Source of the DNA: Colias croceus
Lineage: Eukaryota > Arthropoda > Insecta > Lepidoptera > Pieridae
Direction of reading: 5' to 3'
DNA: 64,000 bases
Assembly: GCF_905220415.1 (NCBI RefSeq)
Contig: NC_059548.1
Coordinates: forward strand, 1,676,501 to 1,740,500
Below the pieces are notes generated by a model. It made no database searches, was not told the DNA's origin, and saw nothing but the letters and a program-made list of their open reading frames with translations. Below are positions 19,576 through 32,322 of this stretch, one piece after another (position 1 is the first letter of the stretch; the number at the start of each line of letters is the position of its first letter). A program made the translations under genes and the position numbers.

Positions 19576-20308
19576 TAGTTAATAACTCTTGTCATCCTAT
19601 ACTTAAACAATATATCAAGGAAATAGATGCAGGAATGTTTGACCCATGTCTTGTAGACAAATATATTACGTCCACACTTGGTCCACGCCAATTGGATGAA
19701 ATGTTTAATAAGTGACAAATGTAAGCGCATACCAACGCGTGTGACTGAAATAATGAAGGGAGGAAGGTTTACAGACGCGAAGTAAATACTCTGAAAAACA
19801 AGAGGGAAATGTATGGTTTATTCTGGTTTATTAAACATATTGTTTGATTACGATAACTACATCCTTCCTACATACTTAAAAATTTTCTGTTTAGCTTTCA
19901 ATCATTTCCGTAAAATATATAGGACAGATGTGAATTCACTTCCCAATCATCAGTTTTTGAAAACAAACAGTTTAGCAGCAGTAGTGTGACTAATTAAGTT
20001 ATTATAAGCATTGTGGACATGCATCGCGGATATAAATCAACTATCATTGGAAATACTAAGCTGCTAAATCAGACCTCTAATATTAGGTAATGTGATTTAT
20101 TGATTTAAATTTATGATTAATAGAAGCGAACAATATGAAAATCGTAATGGTTTTCTTTCAATCAAGTTATTGCGTAGGTACGCTGAAATTTCTCAGTTGT
20201 CTTGAGTCAATAACTGGTATTTAATTTTAGTATAGGTAAACAGTGCATAGAGCAAGTAATATGTATAAGTAGCATGGTATAGAAAAAAGGTTCACGTTTT
20301 AGTATACA
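19576..20308. other. AT-rich intergenic DNA, no feature
   Basis: No gene or repeat copy recognised. Confidence 0.4.
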
Positions 20309-20484
20309 CTAGCTTACCGGACGCGGCTTCGCCCGCTTGGTCTAAAACCTAATAATTATATACTAAAACCTTCCTCTTGAATCACTCTAACCGCATCAAA
20401 ATCCGTTGCGTAGTCTCAAAGATTTAAGCATACAAAGGGATATAGGGACAGAGAAAGCGACTTTGTTTTATACAATGTAGTGAT
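20309..20484 (-). mobile_element. Helitron-like copy, type C
   Basis: Plus strand runs from CTAGCTTACCGG to ACAATGTAGTGA before T. It is the intact colinear relative of the split copy at 9950. Confidence 0.8.
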
Positions 20485-21092
20485 AATAGATTGCCTACCA
20501 ACACAACATTCGATCTTTAAGTCGGCGCCCTAACGCACACACGGTTATACGTCAAAGTAAGATGGCTTGAGCATGATTCAATTATCTTGATAACTGAAGT
20601 CAATTCTGGCTAATTAGCCACATTTCAACGTGCCGCTCCAGAAACGTTTACCCTGTCTACACATTTCTTATAATAAGCATTGACATTTCCCGCTCAATTG
20701 TAGAGAGTGGCGAGAGAAACGCGGCAACCTATAGACTACACTCTACAGAGTCTTACAGTTGTAAAATTTTATCTTAGCTGGGATCTCTAAATGTCAATCG
20801 GCAAGGCGGGGATATTGGCGGTAAAAAATGGGCTGTTACAGGCTCTTGGATGTTATTGCCTCTGTTAACAGCCCTTGATCAAATTACATTAAGCGCTGCA
20901 AGGGAAACGTTGGGTAATGTGATTTTGTTAGCAATTGCAAGCGGAATGTTGTAGATGTTCATAAAGATTTTGGAACATCATTATGATCTGTGTGGATGAT
21001 AACTAAACGTGCTACATTCGAAATTTTGTGAGTATTGTGTAATACTCACAAATGTGTATTTAGAATTTAAAGACTTGTAAACGCTATTCATT
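20485..21092. other. intergenic DNA with a hairpin at ~20828-20876
   Basis: GGGCTGTTA...TAACAGCCC can pair around a GAGGC-like inner stem. No gene is seen. Confidence 0.35.
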
Positions 21093-21252
21093 TTGAAGTG
21101 AAACTTCTTAAAGCGCGTTTAGAGTAAATTTTCAGGGTTGCGTCATGGCAATACCGTCAACTCATGGAGTAAGGCGACGATTTTGGTATCTTTGAATCTT
21201 GCCCAAGGAGTTCCACTTCTGACACGTGTGCTCGGCACACACGCTCTTTTTT
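21093..21252 (+). repeat. ~150-bp interspersed repeat with inverted arms and tail hairpin, copy 1
   Basis: It starts GAAGTGAAACTTCTT, whose reverse complement recurs ~115 bp later in degenerate form, and ends with ACGTGTGCTCGGCACACACG then CTCTTTT. The middle carries GCGTCATGGCAATAC and GGCGACGATTTTGG. Further copies lie at 50708, 57034 and 60404 (reverse). The family is not one I can name. Confidence 0.8.
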
Positions 21253-24200
21253 ATGTAGCATACTTTTTGAAGATGGAGGAACTTTTTGCATAAAAATTTT
21301 TGAAAGTATCTATCGTTTTAAATCAATTTAAATCCATATTTATTATTCGATTATTTCAGTCACCGTGACCCGTTTATTATTTCAAATGTACATACAAACA
21401 AGGATTAAATCGTATTTAAAAACCATAATAGCATCATAGTATGAATTTTGTGTGTTAAAATTATATTTCTACCTACATGTATTCTTGTTACATCGACTTG
21501 CGAAATAAATACCTAAAATCCACGAGAAATTGAACTTTATTAATATTTTGTTGTGTGCAACATAATCCTCATATCGGAATACAAATTTCCTTCCAGAAAT
21601 TTCCAGCGCAAAATAATAAAAATCTATGACACTGCGAACTGTAGATAAAGGTGCTGTTATTTACACTAAGACGATGGTCTAGACACGTTTTCGTCTAGAA
21701 ATATCTAACCAAAACGTCGTCTACATTTGTTAAAATTCATATAAAAATTAAATATCCCGTGAATCGTCGGTTTCAGAGCGAATGTAAGTACGTTCTTCAG
21801 GGATTTAACCCTTGTCATAATTTTGATTTAAACGCTCGAGTTTTTACAATTTTCAAAGTCATTGGCCTTTGTAATGCATAAAACATAATGAGTTCAGATT
21901 ATGTACGCTTGTGAAGATGGATTAGTCGATGGAATTATGGGATGTATCTTAATGCTAGCAGTATTCATGCCAGAAGAGGGCTCATGGGTGGTAGTTACTC
22001 ATCATGGTACAAAAGAAGCGTATTACGGGTTTTGCATACGTAATTCTGGGTGTCTGATAATGGGAAAATAAATACATAAATGTATCATACAGTTTCGTAT
22101 TTTTATAACTCTCGTGGTCGTGAACAGCATACAACTCTTGATTAGGAATTCAATCTGAGTTCTTACTGGTTAGAATCTAAAATAAGGTTGCAATCTTTAC
22201 TTTATAATTACTATAATACAAATACAATAACGTTTGAAAAGCAATCAGCGTTATACCTAACAATAATCTAGAAGTTTCTGATTTCGATAATGTCGAATCA
22301 AATTCATATTTGTCAAACGGAGATGAACGTCGGAAATCCAATATCCAATCTAGCGAAGAACTTTATTTAACTAAAACTTTTCAAGAGCATCTGATTTGAA
22401 ATTCAAAAAGTCTTCAATATTATGGAAACAGGGATATCGAATTTCCTATTTCACAGTGGTTAGTAGACGGCGACGTGTGATCGCAAATCGGATATATTCA
22501 TCTTCAAACTTATTCAAAGAAAGTCCGGCGCGTCCGCGGTATGTAAATATCGGAAAACTCAATTTGAAAATCTAGCAAAGCATATTGACCGATAGCTATT
22601 GGATCCCGAATAAGAATAAATCGGGTTATTCACAAGTTACGTCATAATCCCGCGGAATTGAATCTACACGGCGCTGCTAATTCAGAGTTTCGATTGCATT
22701 TTGTAATACGAATGTTTCGTTTTAGAGTAAAGTTTTTTAAGGACTAAAACTTAATTTAAATTTGGTAAAGTATAGAATGACTAGTTTTAATCAATTTATA
22801 TCGAATTGCGGTTTATGTTTCCAAGAACTGTACCTATCGGTTTCTTTGTTTTGTCTTTGATTGATGTAAAATATCTTTGGTAGGTATTATTGTTTCATAT
22901 TTTCCCAATCAATCTCGAAGTTAATTAACGACAGACTAATTCTAAGAAGTCAATTCAACTATAGACTTCTATTACAAGTCATATAGCATATTTATACATA
23001 TGTTATAAAACATTGGGTTAAGGAAACTGCCAGATTCATTATGAGAATTAAAAGCGTCTTTTTTATTATTTGGGTAGCCATCGACTAAATCTTGTTGTTT
23101 AAATACAAAATAGTGTTTTGGAACAAACTTATTATGCTATGAATAGCTTGTATGCTTGGCTTAACGTTTTTGTATGAAGTGACTTTCACACATTATATTT
23201 TGATGTAATTCTTTCCAGTAAAGAATATAATATATTGTGTTAATTTAATTATCCAACAAGAGCTGTTAAATATCATTGTCGCCGGTCCACGTTAATGGAG
23301 AAAAATGTTTCTGCTCTGCTATTAAAAAGTCACTTCATTTTACGATCTAGGAAGCTGAAACTGAGCTAGTGAAATATGGCTTAAAGCGTCACTGAAATTG
23401 AATTCCGCCATAAAAATCCATTGGTGCAAATCTTATAAGGCGGTATTTTGTACGTTAAAATTAATCGGGACAATTTTGTTTTTGTGACTGATTGTAGCTA
23501 CTGGTAATATTTATTTGGATGATGATGATTTAAAAAAAAAACTATAACCGACAAAAGGAGCGGGCGGTGCACTGATGAAGGTGATCACCGCCGCCCATAG
23601 ATAACAATTGCAACGTTAACCCAATGCGTTCACCCTGCGATTGTTTTAAAAGGTTGAAATGTTTTAAAATTGAAATGTTGATATGGGGAGGTTGTCTTCA
23701 ATCTGTAAATAATTAGAGTATATTGTTAATTACAGTAATATTTATACTCTAGGTAAGTGAAGTGATTAGGGCAGTTTTAGTTTTAATATCGTTTATGGAT
23801 GCGGCTTTGCAGTGCTTTGATAGGGATTAGGGATATTTATTTTCACACAGCAGTATATATTTCAATTTTTATATGAATTTTGATATTTATTTCGATTTCT
23901 ATTCAAAACTTATAAATAACCATATTATTTCTATTATACATATTATTCTAAAAATGACACCCCCTATCTTTTTGTTCAAATTGCGTATCCTAGACAATTT
24001 CCCAAGATAAATGAGCACTTCCAGCAAATCTCACCAGTTTCTTATCAACTAGATTAATTTGCAAAAAGCGACATGGTCTAGACAAGTTCTGTGATAGGTA
24101 ATTACTGGATTAATTACCCGCGAGATGCAGCCGTATCTGTTTGTATCGCCTTAATTAGTTGGACGTTTTAAATGGCTTTTTTGAATGAGTAGGTATGACT

Positions 24201-25586
24201 TTATGCTACGAGTCAGCTTACTTTTGCTATTAGCTTACTGATTAAGTAACTGGACTGTGTCATGTTCGATTGATTCAATTAGATTTCAGAAGCACTTTTG
24301 AATGCTCGTAACCTAGAAAATTATCATTTATTTACTACTAGTTAATAAGTTAGTTTCTACAGAGAACTCGACTACTTCTAAAGATACATATAAAACTATG
24401 TTTTGTGATTGTTACCAAATTCTCCGAAACGGCATCACCAATTTTCATGTTTCTTATTGTGGATATCGTCCATGTTTTAAAATCCTAGGTATACTAGCAG
24501 AGCAAAATATTTTGTCAGGTCAGCCTCTACTTGTTTGTATTAAGTTAATAAAGGAAATAAACAAATACACTACAACTTTCAAATCGATTTCGAAATTTTT
24601 TAGATTGTTTGCGTGGAGGACTTGCATTTATATTCTCGAAATTTCATAAAAAAATCTGTGTTATTCATTTATAAATATAGATTTAAAATTTATCAGAAGG
24701 AAAGGGATCAATTTTAATAGCGCAATCTAGAAACAGCTTCACTATCATAGACAGTCTTAATACGTGACACTAAAATGGATGCATTAATTGAGAAGGCTGT
24801 GGTCTTAGTAATTTACTAGGCGACCACTGCGCATAATTATTAGGTTTAATTAGCCTATCATTACTGCTTGTGGTATGTCTCTGTGATATCATTAATCTTG
24901 TGATATTACAAGTTATATATCAGTATCTGTATAGATGACGATTTGATTTTATATAAAAAATAAATTACGATAACATCTTCTATTACCTATATATTAATTA
25001 TTGTCTAAGCGCAACACTAGAGAACAGCTTTATTTTTTTATATAATATTCCTTAAAGTACGAGGATGAATTATGGAGAGAAAACGTACCTACCTAAACAT
25101 TCAAAACTATCTTCAAAACTATATTATGATACCTACAGAATACTACTAGATACTTATAAAAGGTCAGCGAATAACTAAAATACCTATGACACTTCTAAAA
25201 GTCGAGTAGAAACAGAGTACTGTTTGTCTGTAATATTTTTTATTAAAATAACTTCGTTGTACCTTGTGGAAAATACCTAATGAAAACGTCAGACTTATTG
25301 TCAATATCTATAAGACTATCAAGTACCCAGTAACCTTCTAGGAAACAATAATCTTGTTATTTCCGCAATTTACTCCCTATCGTAGTATTTTCAATATGTA
25401 TTAGTATTGTGTAAATAAGAAACTCTATGGTAAATGATCCGATGAATAGTTGATTCTCATCTAACTTTCGTCCAATATTCTCATTTCTTCCTTACTACAG
25501 ATATACAATATTTACAACCAATAATAACATTTTAATACTTAATAAGTCACTAGAATATGATAGGAAGTAGAGGTCTTTGTTTATAA
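21253..25586. other. AT-rich intergenic DNA with faint repeat relics
   Basis: 23565-23605 (GAGCGGGCGGTGC and CACCGCCGCCCATAG) resembles a decayed LINE tail. 24410-24480 (TTCTCCGAAACGGCATCACCAATTTTCATG) resembles the start of the Helitron at 18627. Otherwise I see no gene. Confidence 0.4.
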
Positions 25587-25736
25587 CTAGCTTTCCGCCC
25601 ACGGCTTCACACGCGTAGTCAAAGAAAAACCCGGTTGGTTCCCGTTCTCGTGGCATTTCCTAGATAAAACTTGATCTTATGTTCTTTCTAAGGTCTCCAA
25701 CTACCTCCGTTCCAAATTTCATCCAAACTCTTCAGT

Positions 25737-25961
25737 CTAATCCCACCCGCTCAATTCCACTACCGCACCTCCCGCCAGAAAAATAAGTTCCACCCTCACC
25801 ACCTCGATTGCTGGCGGAGTTCCACAGTGCGTTTTACGCGAAACTTTCTCCCGCGAACTGTGAAGCTCTGGAACGACCTACCAACGGCGGTATTCCCGAG
25901 TTCTTACAACTTGGAGACTTTCAAAAAGAGTGCCTTTAAGTACCTGAAAAACCGGCAGTAA
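25737..25961 (+). pseudogene. C-terminal fragment of a LINE ORF2 protein
   Basis: A 74-codon frame is open from the truncation point to TAA at 25959. It holds FLPRTVKLWNDLPTAVFP and YNLETFKK, the signature of the C-terminus of ORF2 in Jockey/CR1-type insect LINEs. The endonuclease and reverse transcriptase parts are absent because the copy is 5'-truncated, so it cannot function alone. The frame itself has no internal stop. Confidence 0.8.
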
Positions 25962-26115
25962 TGTAAATAAATTCCCGTGATATCCCTCTCTTTCCTTTTT
26001 GAGGACAGCAACACATCCTCTTCCCAGTGGAGTGGATGCTTATGGGCGGCGCGTTTCGCTTAACACCAGGCGACGCGTCGGCTCGTTTGCTTTCCTATTG
26101 CATAAAAAAAAAAAA
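25737..26115 (+). mobile_element. 5'-truncated LINE tail inside a Helitron copy
   Basis: The inserted 379 bp has an ORF2 end, a 3' UTR and a poly-A run (26104-26115). TTCAGT occurs on both sides (25731-25736 and 26120-26125). The UTR part GCTTAACACCAGGCGACGCG resembles other lepidopteran LINE tails. Confidence 0.8.
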
Positions 26116-26167
26116 TCAGTTCAGTGATTTAGATGAAGAAGTGACAGACGGAGTAGCTTTCGCAAAT

Positions 26168-26851
26168 CTTTCGTAGAGCTGAGATTATTATGATTACTCT
26201 GACAATAGGATATGACAAATGTACTATAACTACATTAATTTTATTTCTAGTTAAATTCTTAATTAAATAACTAAAGCTATTGTTTGATTTTAATTTCCGA
26301 ATAAGCAAGCAAAATTAAATAGCAAAATACCACAGTATAAACAACCATACATCAACACGGGGTACCTAATCCATCAAAATGAATTCAATACGACGGCATA
26401 AATAGACCGCAGCCTAAAATATACACTTTCATGTAAATTAAGATATATATTTATAGGGTTGCCAGGGCAGGCTGTAGCAACAAGTTCTATTGAACAAATA
26501 CTAGGTACATAACGCTGTGACTATCATAGATTACTTTATGAATTAAAAACACGTAAATAATAATATATAGTTTGATATGATAGACCTTGCGTTCGTTATT
26601 ATAATTGGAAACTAAACTATTGGAAAAGTGTGTATGGATATTTGTGTACATGTTCAGTTTTCCCATCAAACAAGCTTGATTAAAATCAAACATCCAATAT
26701 GCCTATTTCCTGCATATTTTATGAATACATAATATGCTTCCAAAAATAAAACTTGTAGAATTCAAAATTGGGGAAGTAAATTCTTATGAGTTGGACAATA
26801 GATAGGCATAATGATTGATGACTAGAGGCAAACTGTATAAGAATTAAATCA
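26168..26851. other. AT-rich intergenic DNA, no feature
   Basis: No gene or repeat copy recognised. Confidence 0.4.
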
Positions 26852-27028
26852 TCACTACATAGTCGCTTTCTCTGTCCCTATGTTCCTTTGTATGCATAAA
26901 TCTTTAAAACTACGCAACGGATTTTGATGTGGTTTTTCTTAAAAAATAGAGTGATTTCAGAGGAAGGTTTTAGTATATATTTTATTAGGTTTTAGATAAT
27001 GCGGGTGAATCCGCGGGTGGAAAGCTAG
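26852..27028 (+). mobile_element. Helitron-like copy, type C
   Basis: Runs from TCACTACATAGTCGC to GGTGGAAAGCTAG before T. Another type C copy lies 320 bp away in reverse (27351). Confidence 0.8.
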
Positions 27029-27350
27029 TAGTAATATTAATAACTATCTTGTTAGTAACTTTCTATAGGTATGTATTTCCGCTTATTTTTCAATAGTAAT
27101 TCTGAATCCGTTATGGTTCTGATTGTGAACAGGCCCTAGCTCAATTTGCTAACAAAACTGACAGCCCTATAGGGGTAGAACTCAGATCGAGAGGAAACTT
27201 TCAATACAAAATACAATTTACAAATATAATGAGGTCAGAATGAATACTTGCGTTTTCTCAAGGTGGGTGGAGTGATAAGAGCATTATGTTCAATACGCTA
27301 TATAACGATAGTAATTGGATTAAATTTAGTATTTTATGTACTACTAGGTA

Positions 27351-27537
27351 CTAGCTTACCGCCCGCGGCTTCGCCCGCTTTGTTTAAAACCTAATAAATT
27401 ATATACTTAAACCTTCCCCTTGAATCACTCTATCTATTAAAAAACTGCATCAAAATCCGTTGCGTAGTTTTAAAGATTTAAGCATACAAAGGGAAATAGG
27501 GACAGAGACTGCGACTTTGTTTTATACTATGTAGTGA
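27351..27537 (-). mobile_element. Helitron-like copy, type C
   Basis: Plus strand runs from CTAGCTTACCGCCCGCGGC to TATACTATGTAGTGA. It is one of the best preserved type C copies. Confidence 0.82.
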
Positions 27538-29520
27538 AGGCAAACAGAAGAGCCGAATAAAACATGGTCTATACTCTATACAATTAAATTTATTGGAACG
27601 GTTCTAGAAAGATCTGTATGGATGTAGCTTATAAGCACCTGTATGTGTCGAATCTATGAAAGTAGGTACACTTTGTTCTTCATCGTTATCGAAACACTGC
27701 TTTGTTTATTGTGATTTTATTTGATAAAAATGAAAATATAGATCTTTAAACCTATTGCGTAGATACAAAAAAATTACTTACCGATAAAAAAATAAGTGAT
27801 ATACCTAATATAGTAAAATTGTGTGATTAAAACTTATACGGCCTTACTAATAAAAAGTTAAACAATGGATAAATTTCTACCATTTTCTAAGTTTCTACCA
27901 TAGAGCCTGTGTCCTGCTCTTGCTCACATGAAACGTCAATCATCATCTTGTTGCAATAACTAATCCATTGCAAAGCGAATGGGTAACATTTTATTAGTAA
28001 GACCGATAATCTACTAATAGAATCGTATTACATATTTTATAGTTCTATAAAATAACTTCAATTTAATAAGAATTCATATTAAATTAGCTTCCTAAGCTAA
28101 CATAAATTCATATATATCAAGCCACCTTCGAAACTGCTTTTATTGAATTATAATATAAGTTAGGTACATACAAACCTCGAACCCAAATAAACTCGACCCT
28201 TCCTCTTGTATTCAAATACGGCACACGTGATTTATTCAATTTATACACTAGCTAAGCGTCGCCACTTTACTTGCAAGTCTCGATCATTTTTAAGATAAAT
28301 CTGACACACACTTGGATAAGATAATAATTTTTAAGCAATTAATTTAACAATTAAAAAACCTTTTATCTTTATTATTTGAATTGACTTATAATAATTTATG
28401 GCTGTTTTGATTTGAAGTGGATCATATTCAGTATTTCTAGTAACATTGGTATATTAGCAAAATAAATCGATTTATGCAATGTCTTTTATTCATGTAAATC
28501 ACGTCGACTGACCCCTACTCTTTGACTGACCCATACTCATAAGTCATAAGTCATAGAGTAAAGTAATACTGTGAGAACCCACACTGGGCGCCACGTGTTA
28601 CTTGTCTAGGTATGTACTTTTAAAATACCCGCATATACTTCATGTTTTGATATTGATGAATCACTGGAAAACTACTGAACCGATCACGTTGAAATTAGGT
28701 ATGGAGATGTTTCTATTTGCATAGTAAACTTCGATTAGATTGGCTGATAGGCATCGTGTATTATGGAATAACAAACAGGCTACTCATTTTGTTTATATTA
28801 AAGTGTTGTGTTGAAGTTTGTCTTGGGATAATATTGCTGTTGTTTTAATTATGTAATCGACGGTGTTCAGACACCTAGTAAAGTCTCAGGACTTTACTAG
28901 TTTAGCTCTATGTTTTTTATTTTATTTATAAATCATTTAACGAAGCATAATGAATTCAAATTTGTTAGCGAAGATTGCAATACATTACATACAACTGTGA
29001 AAATAACACCTAAATCGGTAAGCCGTTTCTGAGATAAAAGCGTCAATACATTCCCAGTAATCCATTGTATTATTAACTTTTATTTTTAACCAATTAGTAC
29101 GTACGATTTTATACTATTAAGAGCAATCGATTGATCTCTACAAAACCGAGTAAAGTAAGATGGGATAACTAGTACAAACGTTATATTAGTGCAAAATTAA
29201 TTATCGACTCGTAAACACTGAAAGTGGAGCAAGGCTGGGAAAGTTAACTCGAAAACCAGGTCTCGCCTGTGATTTGAGTGCTTATCGGAATCTCATATGA
29301 TTGGTGGATTAACAGTTTTTGGAGTTCCGATGTAATCGTATTTTTTACTGTTTTTTGTAGATCTGCACATTAATGATGTTTTTTTAAACGGTAGTGTAAT
29401 CTAAATCCTGCATTCTGTTTTCTGTACGTAAACTTATTGATGGCATATAACTCGAAAATCATACTTGACATGCCTTAACATTGTTTTGTACTAGTTCATA
29501 GCATGTTTTTTTATCAATTA
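27538..29520. other. AT-rich intergenic DNA with decayed Helitron relics
   Basis: ACTGAACCGATCACGTTGAAATTAGG (28674-28700 region) matches the centre of type A copies in weak form. CATAAGTCATAAGTCATAG is a short tandem at ~28540. No gene is seen. Confidence 0.4.
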
Positions 29521-29719
29521 CTAGCTGCTCCGCGCGGTTTCACCCCCGTGGCTCCACTCCTGTTGGTCGTAGCGTGATGAAATATAGCCTATAACCTTCC
29601 TCGATAAATGGGCTATCTAACACCGAAAGAATTTTTCAAATCGGACCAGTAGTTCCCGAGATTAGCGCGTTCAAACAAACAAACAAACAAACTCTTCAGC
29701 TTTATAATATTAGTTTAGA
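29521..29719 (-). mobile_element. Helitron-like copy, type B
   Basis: Plus strand runs from CTAGCTGCTCCGCGCGG to TTATAATATTAGTTTAGA before T. The body has the CCTCGATAAATGGGCTATC motif shared by all type B copies. Confidence 0.82.
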
Positions 29720-31085
29720 TTATCTGATTTTCATCCAAATTCGATCAATAACACTTTATAAGTTTTAGAGGAATAGTTTTTTTTGAAGATTTGTTTTTAT
29801 TACACGCTTTATATTAGCTTCACCTGTATGTTTGTAACCGACTTCTTTGGGCGCGATTTTGATCCACTTTAAACGGCCAGATTTCGTTCAAATTTTGTAG
29901 ATTTATTGAGGACCGATGACAATACGCTAATTTGATAAAATTTTCTATTTTTTAATTCGGTTTTCTATAAAAAGCGTGTTTTTTAGTTTTTTTAAACTAT
30001 TATTATTTTCCAATTGATTCCCTACAGACTTCCTGCTTCTAATAGCACCCATTCGAAAAAAGGTTAGTTCTCTTGATCAAAGTATTTGAACCAGGATAAA
30101 TACATAAACCACTTTAACAGTGTGACGTTAAAGTTTGAACTAACTATCAAGCGCGGGTGAAACCGTGAAACAGTTGAGATGTCGCAAAGGAATAACCTAA
30201 TTTGGATTGATAATTCTCTCCGTTATGCTTAGAATATGAATTTGGAAACTTGCAAATTTGAAAGCGCATAATGTATACGTATGATCGTATAAAGTCGGAA
30301 ATTGTAGGAAAATGGCTTTATGACGTAAATCCTCATGAATTTTAAAAACCAGAATATAGGAATAGGTACATAATATACGAGAGACAATTTTGACCCATAA
30401 GTAATTAATACAATTAATTTTTTAATTAATTTTTACACATTAATATAAACTAATAATAAAATTTTAATAGAATATAGCATTTGAATGCTGCTCCACTTCT
30501 ACAATAATAATATATTCTCCTAATTATCTTGCGTAAAAATTTTTGCTCCGCTTTATTAGACCAGGCAACTTAAGTGCAAAAAAAAAAAAATAAAGCATTC
30601 TAAGAAGCTTGATTGTGGTTTTAATAAACCTTTCATCCAGGTTATAAATGTTATGATGACCATAGTTTATAAACATTCTTAATTATTTTTAATTATGACT
30701 TTTATTAAATAGTAAGTTAAAACTTAAAACTAGATTCGATGACGCGCTTACTGAGTCTACAACGCACGCGTGACGTCACAATGTTGTTTCTTTCAATATC
30801 ACGCCCAGCTGACATGATGAAAAACCGTTCACGTGATGACGTCACGGGCTGTAGTTATTAGAGGTAGGTGATAATTATTTTAATTAGATTAAAATAGATT
30901 TAACGGTGTGACTTGGTAAATACGAAAGATTATAATTAAAAAGTTCATGTGTGAGTAAAAATATTGAAAAAATAAACTAAGAGAATGAAAGAAAAACAAA
31001 CAGACAGACGACACAGTCGTATAATAAATAAAGTTATCTTTAATCAAAGAACATGAAATAATATGAAACCTCTGAAATACTGAAA
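29720..31085. other. AT-rich intergenic DNA with a CRE/E-box pair
   Basis: Perfect TGACGTCA sites occur at 30771-30778 and 30837-30844, the second touching CACGTGA at 30830-30836. No gene or repeat is recognised otherwise. Confidence 0.4.
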
Positions 31086-31120
31086 TCCATACTAATATTA
31101 TAAATGCGAAAGTAACTCTG

Positions 31121-32166
31121 CATGGGCGTAGCCACGGTGGGGCAGGGTGGGGCACTTGCCCCACTCTAGCTTTAACCTGGAAGGTAGGTAGATACCTAAC
31201 CAAATCTAAAAATTGAAGTAAGTACCTACAAACTCTTTTGACTGACTAACACCTAACATGTGTCATACGCCCAGCGACCAAACGGCTGAAGATTTTTGGA
31301 TCTATTTCGTGGTGTGGTAGGTGAACAATAAGGTGTTTTGAATAAGAATAATTCGAATAACGAATTACACACGAAAAAAGAAAATAGCTGAGGTTTCTAT
31401 GTTACATGAACTGTAAGAAAAATGAGTATAGTACCCCAATTAGTTACCCCACTAACTTATCCAATTTCACTTTTGTTGTTTTACACGTTCTACAACTCAC
31501 TGATAATTTTTACTTTAGACTTATTCGCCATCGCAAATGCCTTCGCAAATGCCTTCGCGAATGCCTTCGCGAATACCTTCGCGAATGCCTTCGCAAATGC
31601 CTTCGCAAATGCCTTCGCAAATGCCTTCGCAAATGCCTTCGCGAATGCCATCGCGAATGCCTTCACAAATGCCTTCGCAAATGCCTTCGCGAGTTCCTTC
31701 GCAAATGCCTTCGCGAGTGCCTTCGCGAATGCCTTCGCGAGTGCCTTCGCGAATGCCTTCGCGAATGCCTTCGCGAATGCCTTCACAAATGCCTTCGGAA
31801 ATGCTGGCGGTACAGCCGTATACAGCCGAAGACCTGGATATAACTTTGGGTACATACTTGGTACATACAGTTGCTAGTTACATATTATTTTTTATTGTTT
31901 TATACATCCATCCATACACACACTGTTTGTTTTTGGACTTTGGATTAGCTTTTTCTTAACTTCTTAAATTTATGTTTTAATTCATGCAAGGGATCAATAC
32001 TAGGGAAGGAACAGGTCCCCTTAATACAGGTTATACCTAGTAAGGGGGCCTGAACCCCAATCCAATATGACAAACTTATGTATGAATTCAAATAAAGATT
32101 TTATTTATTTATTTATTTATTTATTATTGTTGCCCCACCTTGAGCCCATGGCTAGCTACGCCCATG
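31121..32166. mobile_element. hAT-like non-autonomous DNA transposon, 1046 bp
   Basis: The ends are CATGGGCGTAGC and its reverse complement GCTACGCCCATG, flanked by an exact 8-bp duplication TAACTCTG (31113-31120, 32167-32174), as hAT elements make. TTGCCCCAC lies inside both ends in opposite orientation. There is no transposase. The interior holds a 12-bp minisatellite and, at ~32030-32130, AATAAAGATTTTATTTATTTA, which looks like a captured or inserted LINE tail. Confidence 0.88.
31523..31803. repeat. 12-bp minisatellite, about 23 units
   Basis: The unit is TTCGCAAATGCC, varying mainly to TTCGCGAATGCC. Because 12 is a multiple of 3, no frame meets a stop, so four overlapping ORFs (three forward, one reverse) arise with repeats FANA, PSQM, CLRK and AKAF. 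These are products of the repeat, not genes. Confidence 0.95.
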
Positions 32167-32322
32167 TAACTCTGTCTGTCTGTCTGTTACTCAATCACGT
32201 TTAAACTACTGACCCAATTTGCATGAAATTTGGTATGGAGATATTTTGAAACCCGAGAAAGGACATAGGCTACCTTTTATTGCGAAATATGTACCACGGG
32301 CGAAGCCGGGGCGGACCTCTAG

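Larger units (their letters stand above)
25587..26167 (-). mobile_element. Helitron-like copy, type A, split by a LINE tail
   Basis: The 3' end is CTAGCTTTCCGCCCACGGC at 25587. The 5' part continues after the insertion with AGTGATTTAGATGAAGAAGTGACAGACGGAGTAGCTTTCGC.. in pieces that match the other type A copies. Confidence 0.65.
31086..32322 (+). mobile_element. Helitron-like copy, type A, split by a hAT-like element
   Basis: It starts TCCATACTAATATTATAAATGCG and breaks after GTAACTCTG (31120). It resumes with TAACTCTGTCTGTC at 32167 and ends GCGGACCTCTAG before T. The copy at 33675 shows the uninterrupted form. Confidence 0.88.

Noticed and set aside
24398..24649. 83-aa ORF
   Set aside because: Its start overlaps a decayed Helitron sequence (TTCTCCGAAACGG), and the rest has chance-like composition.
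31406..31959. Four overlapping ORFs of 121-151 aa with FANA, PSQM, CLRK or AKAF repeats (for example as an antifreeze-like or structural protein)
   Set aside because: All come from one 12-bp minisatellite that is open in several frames. Only the repeat supports them.
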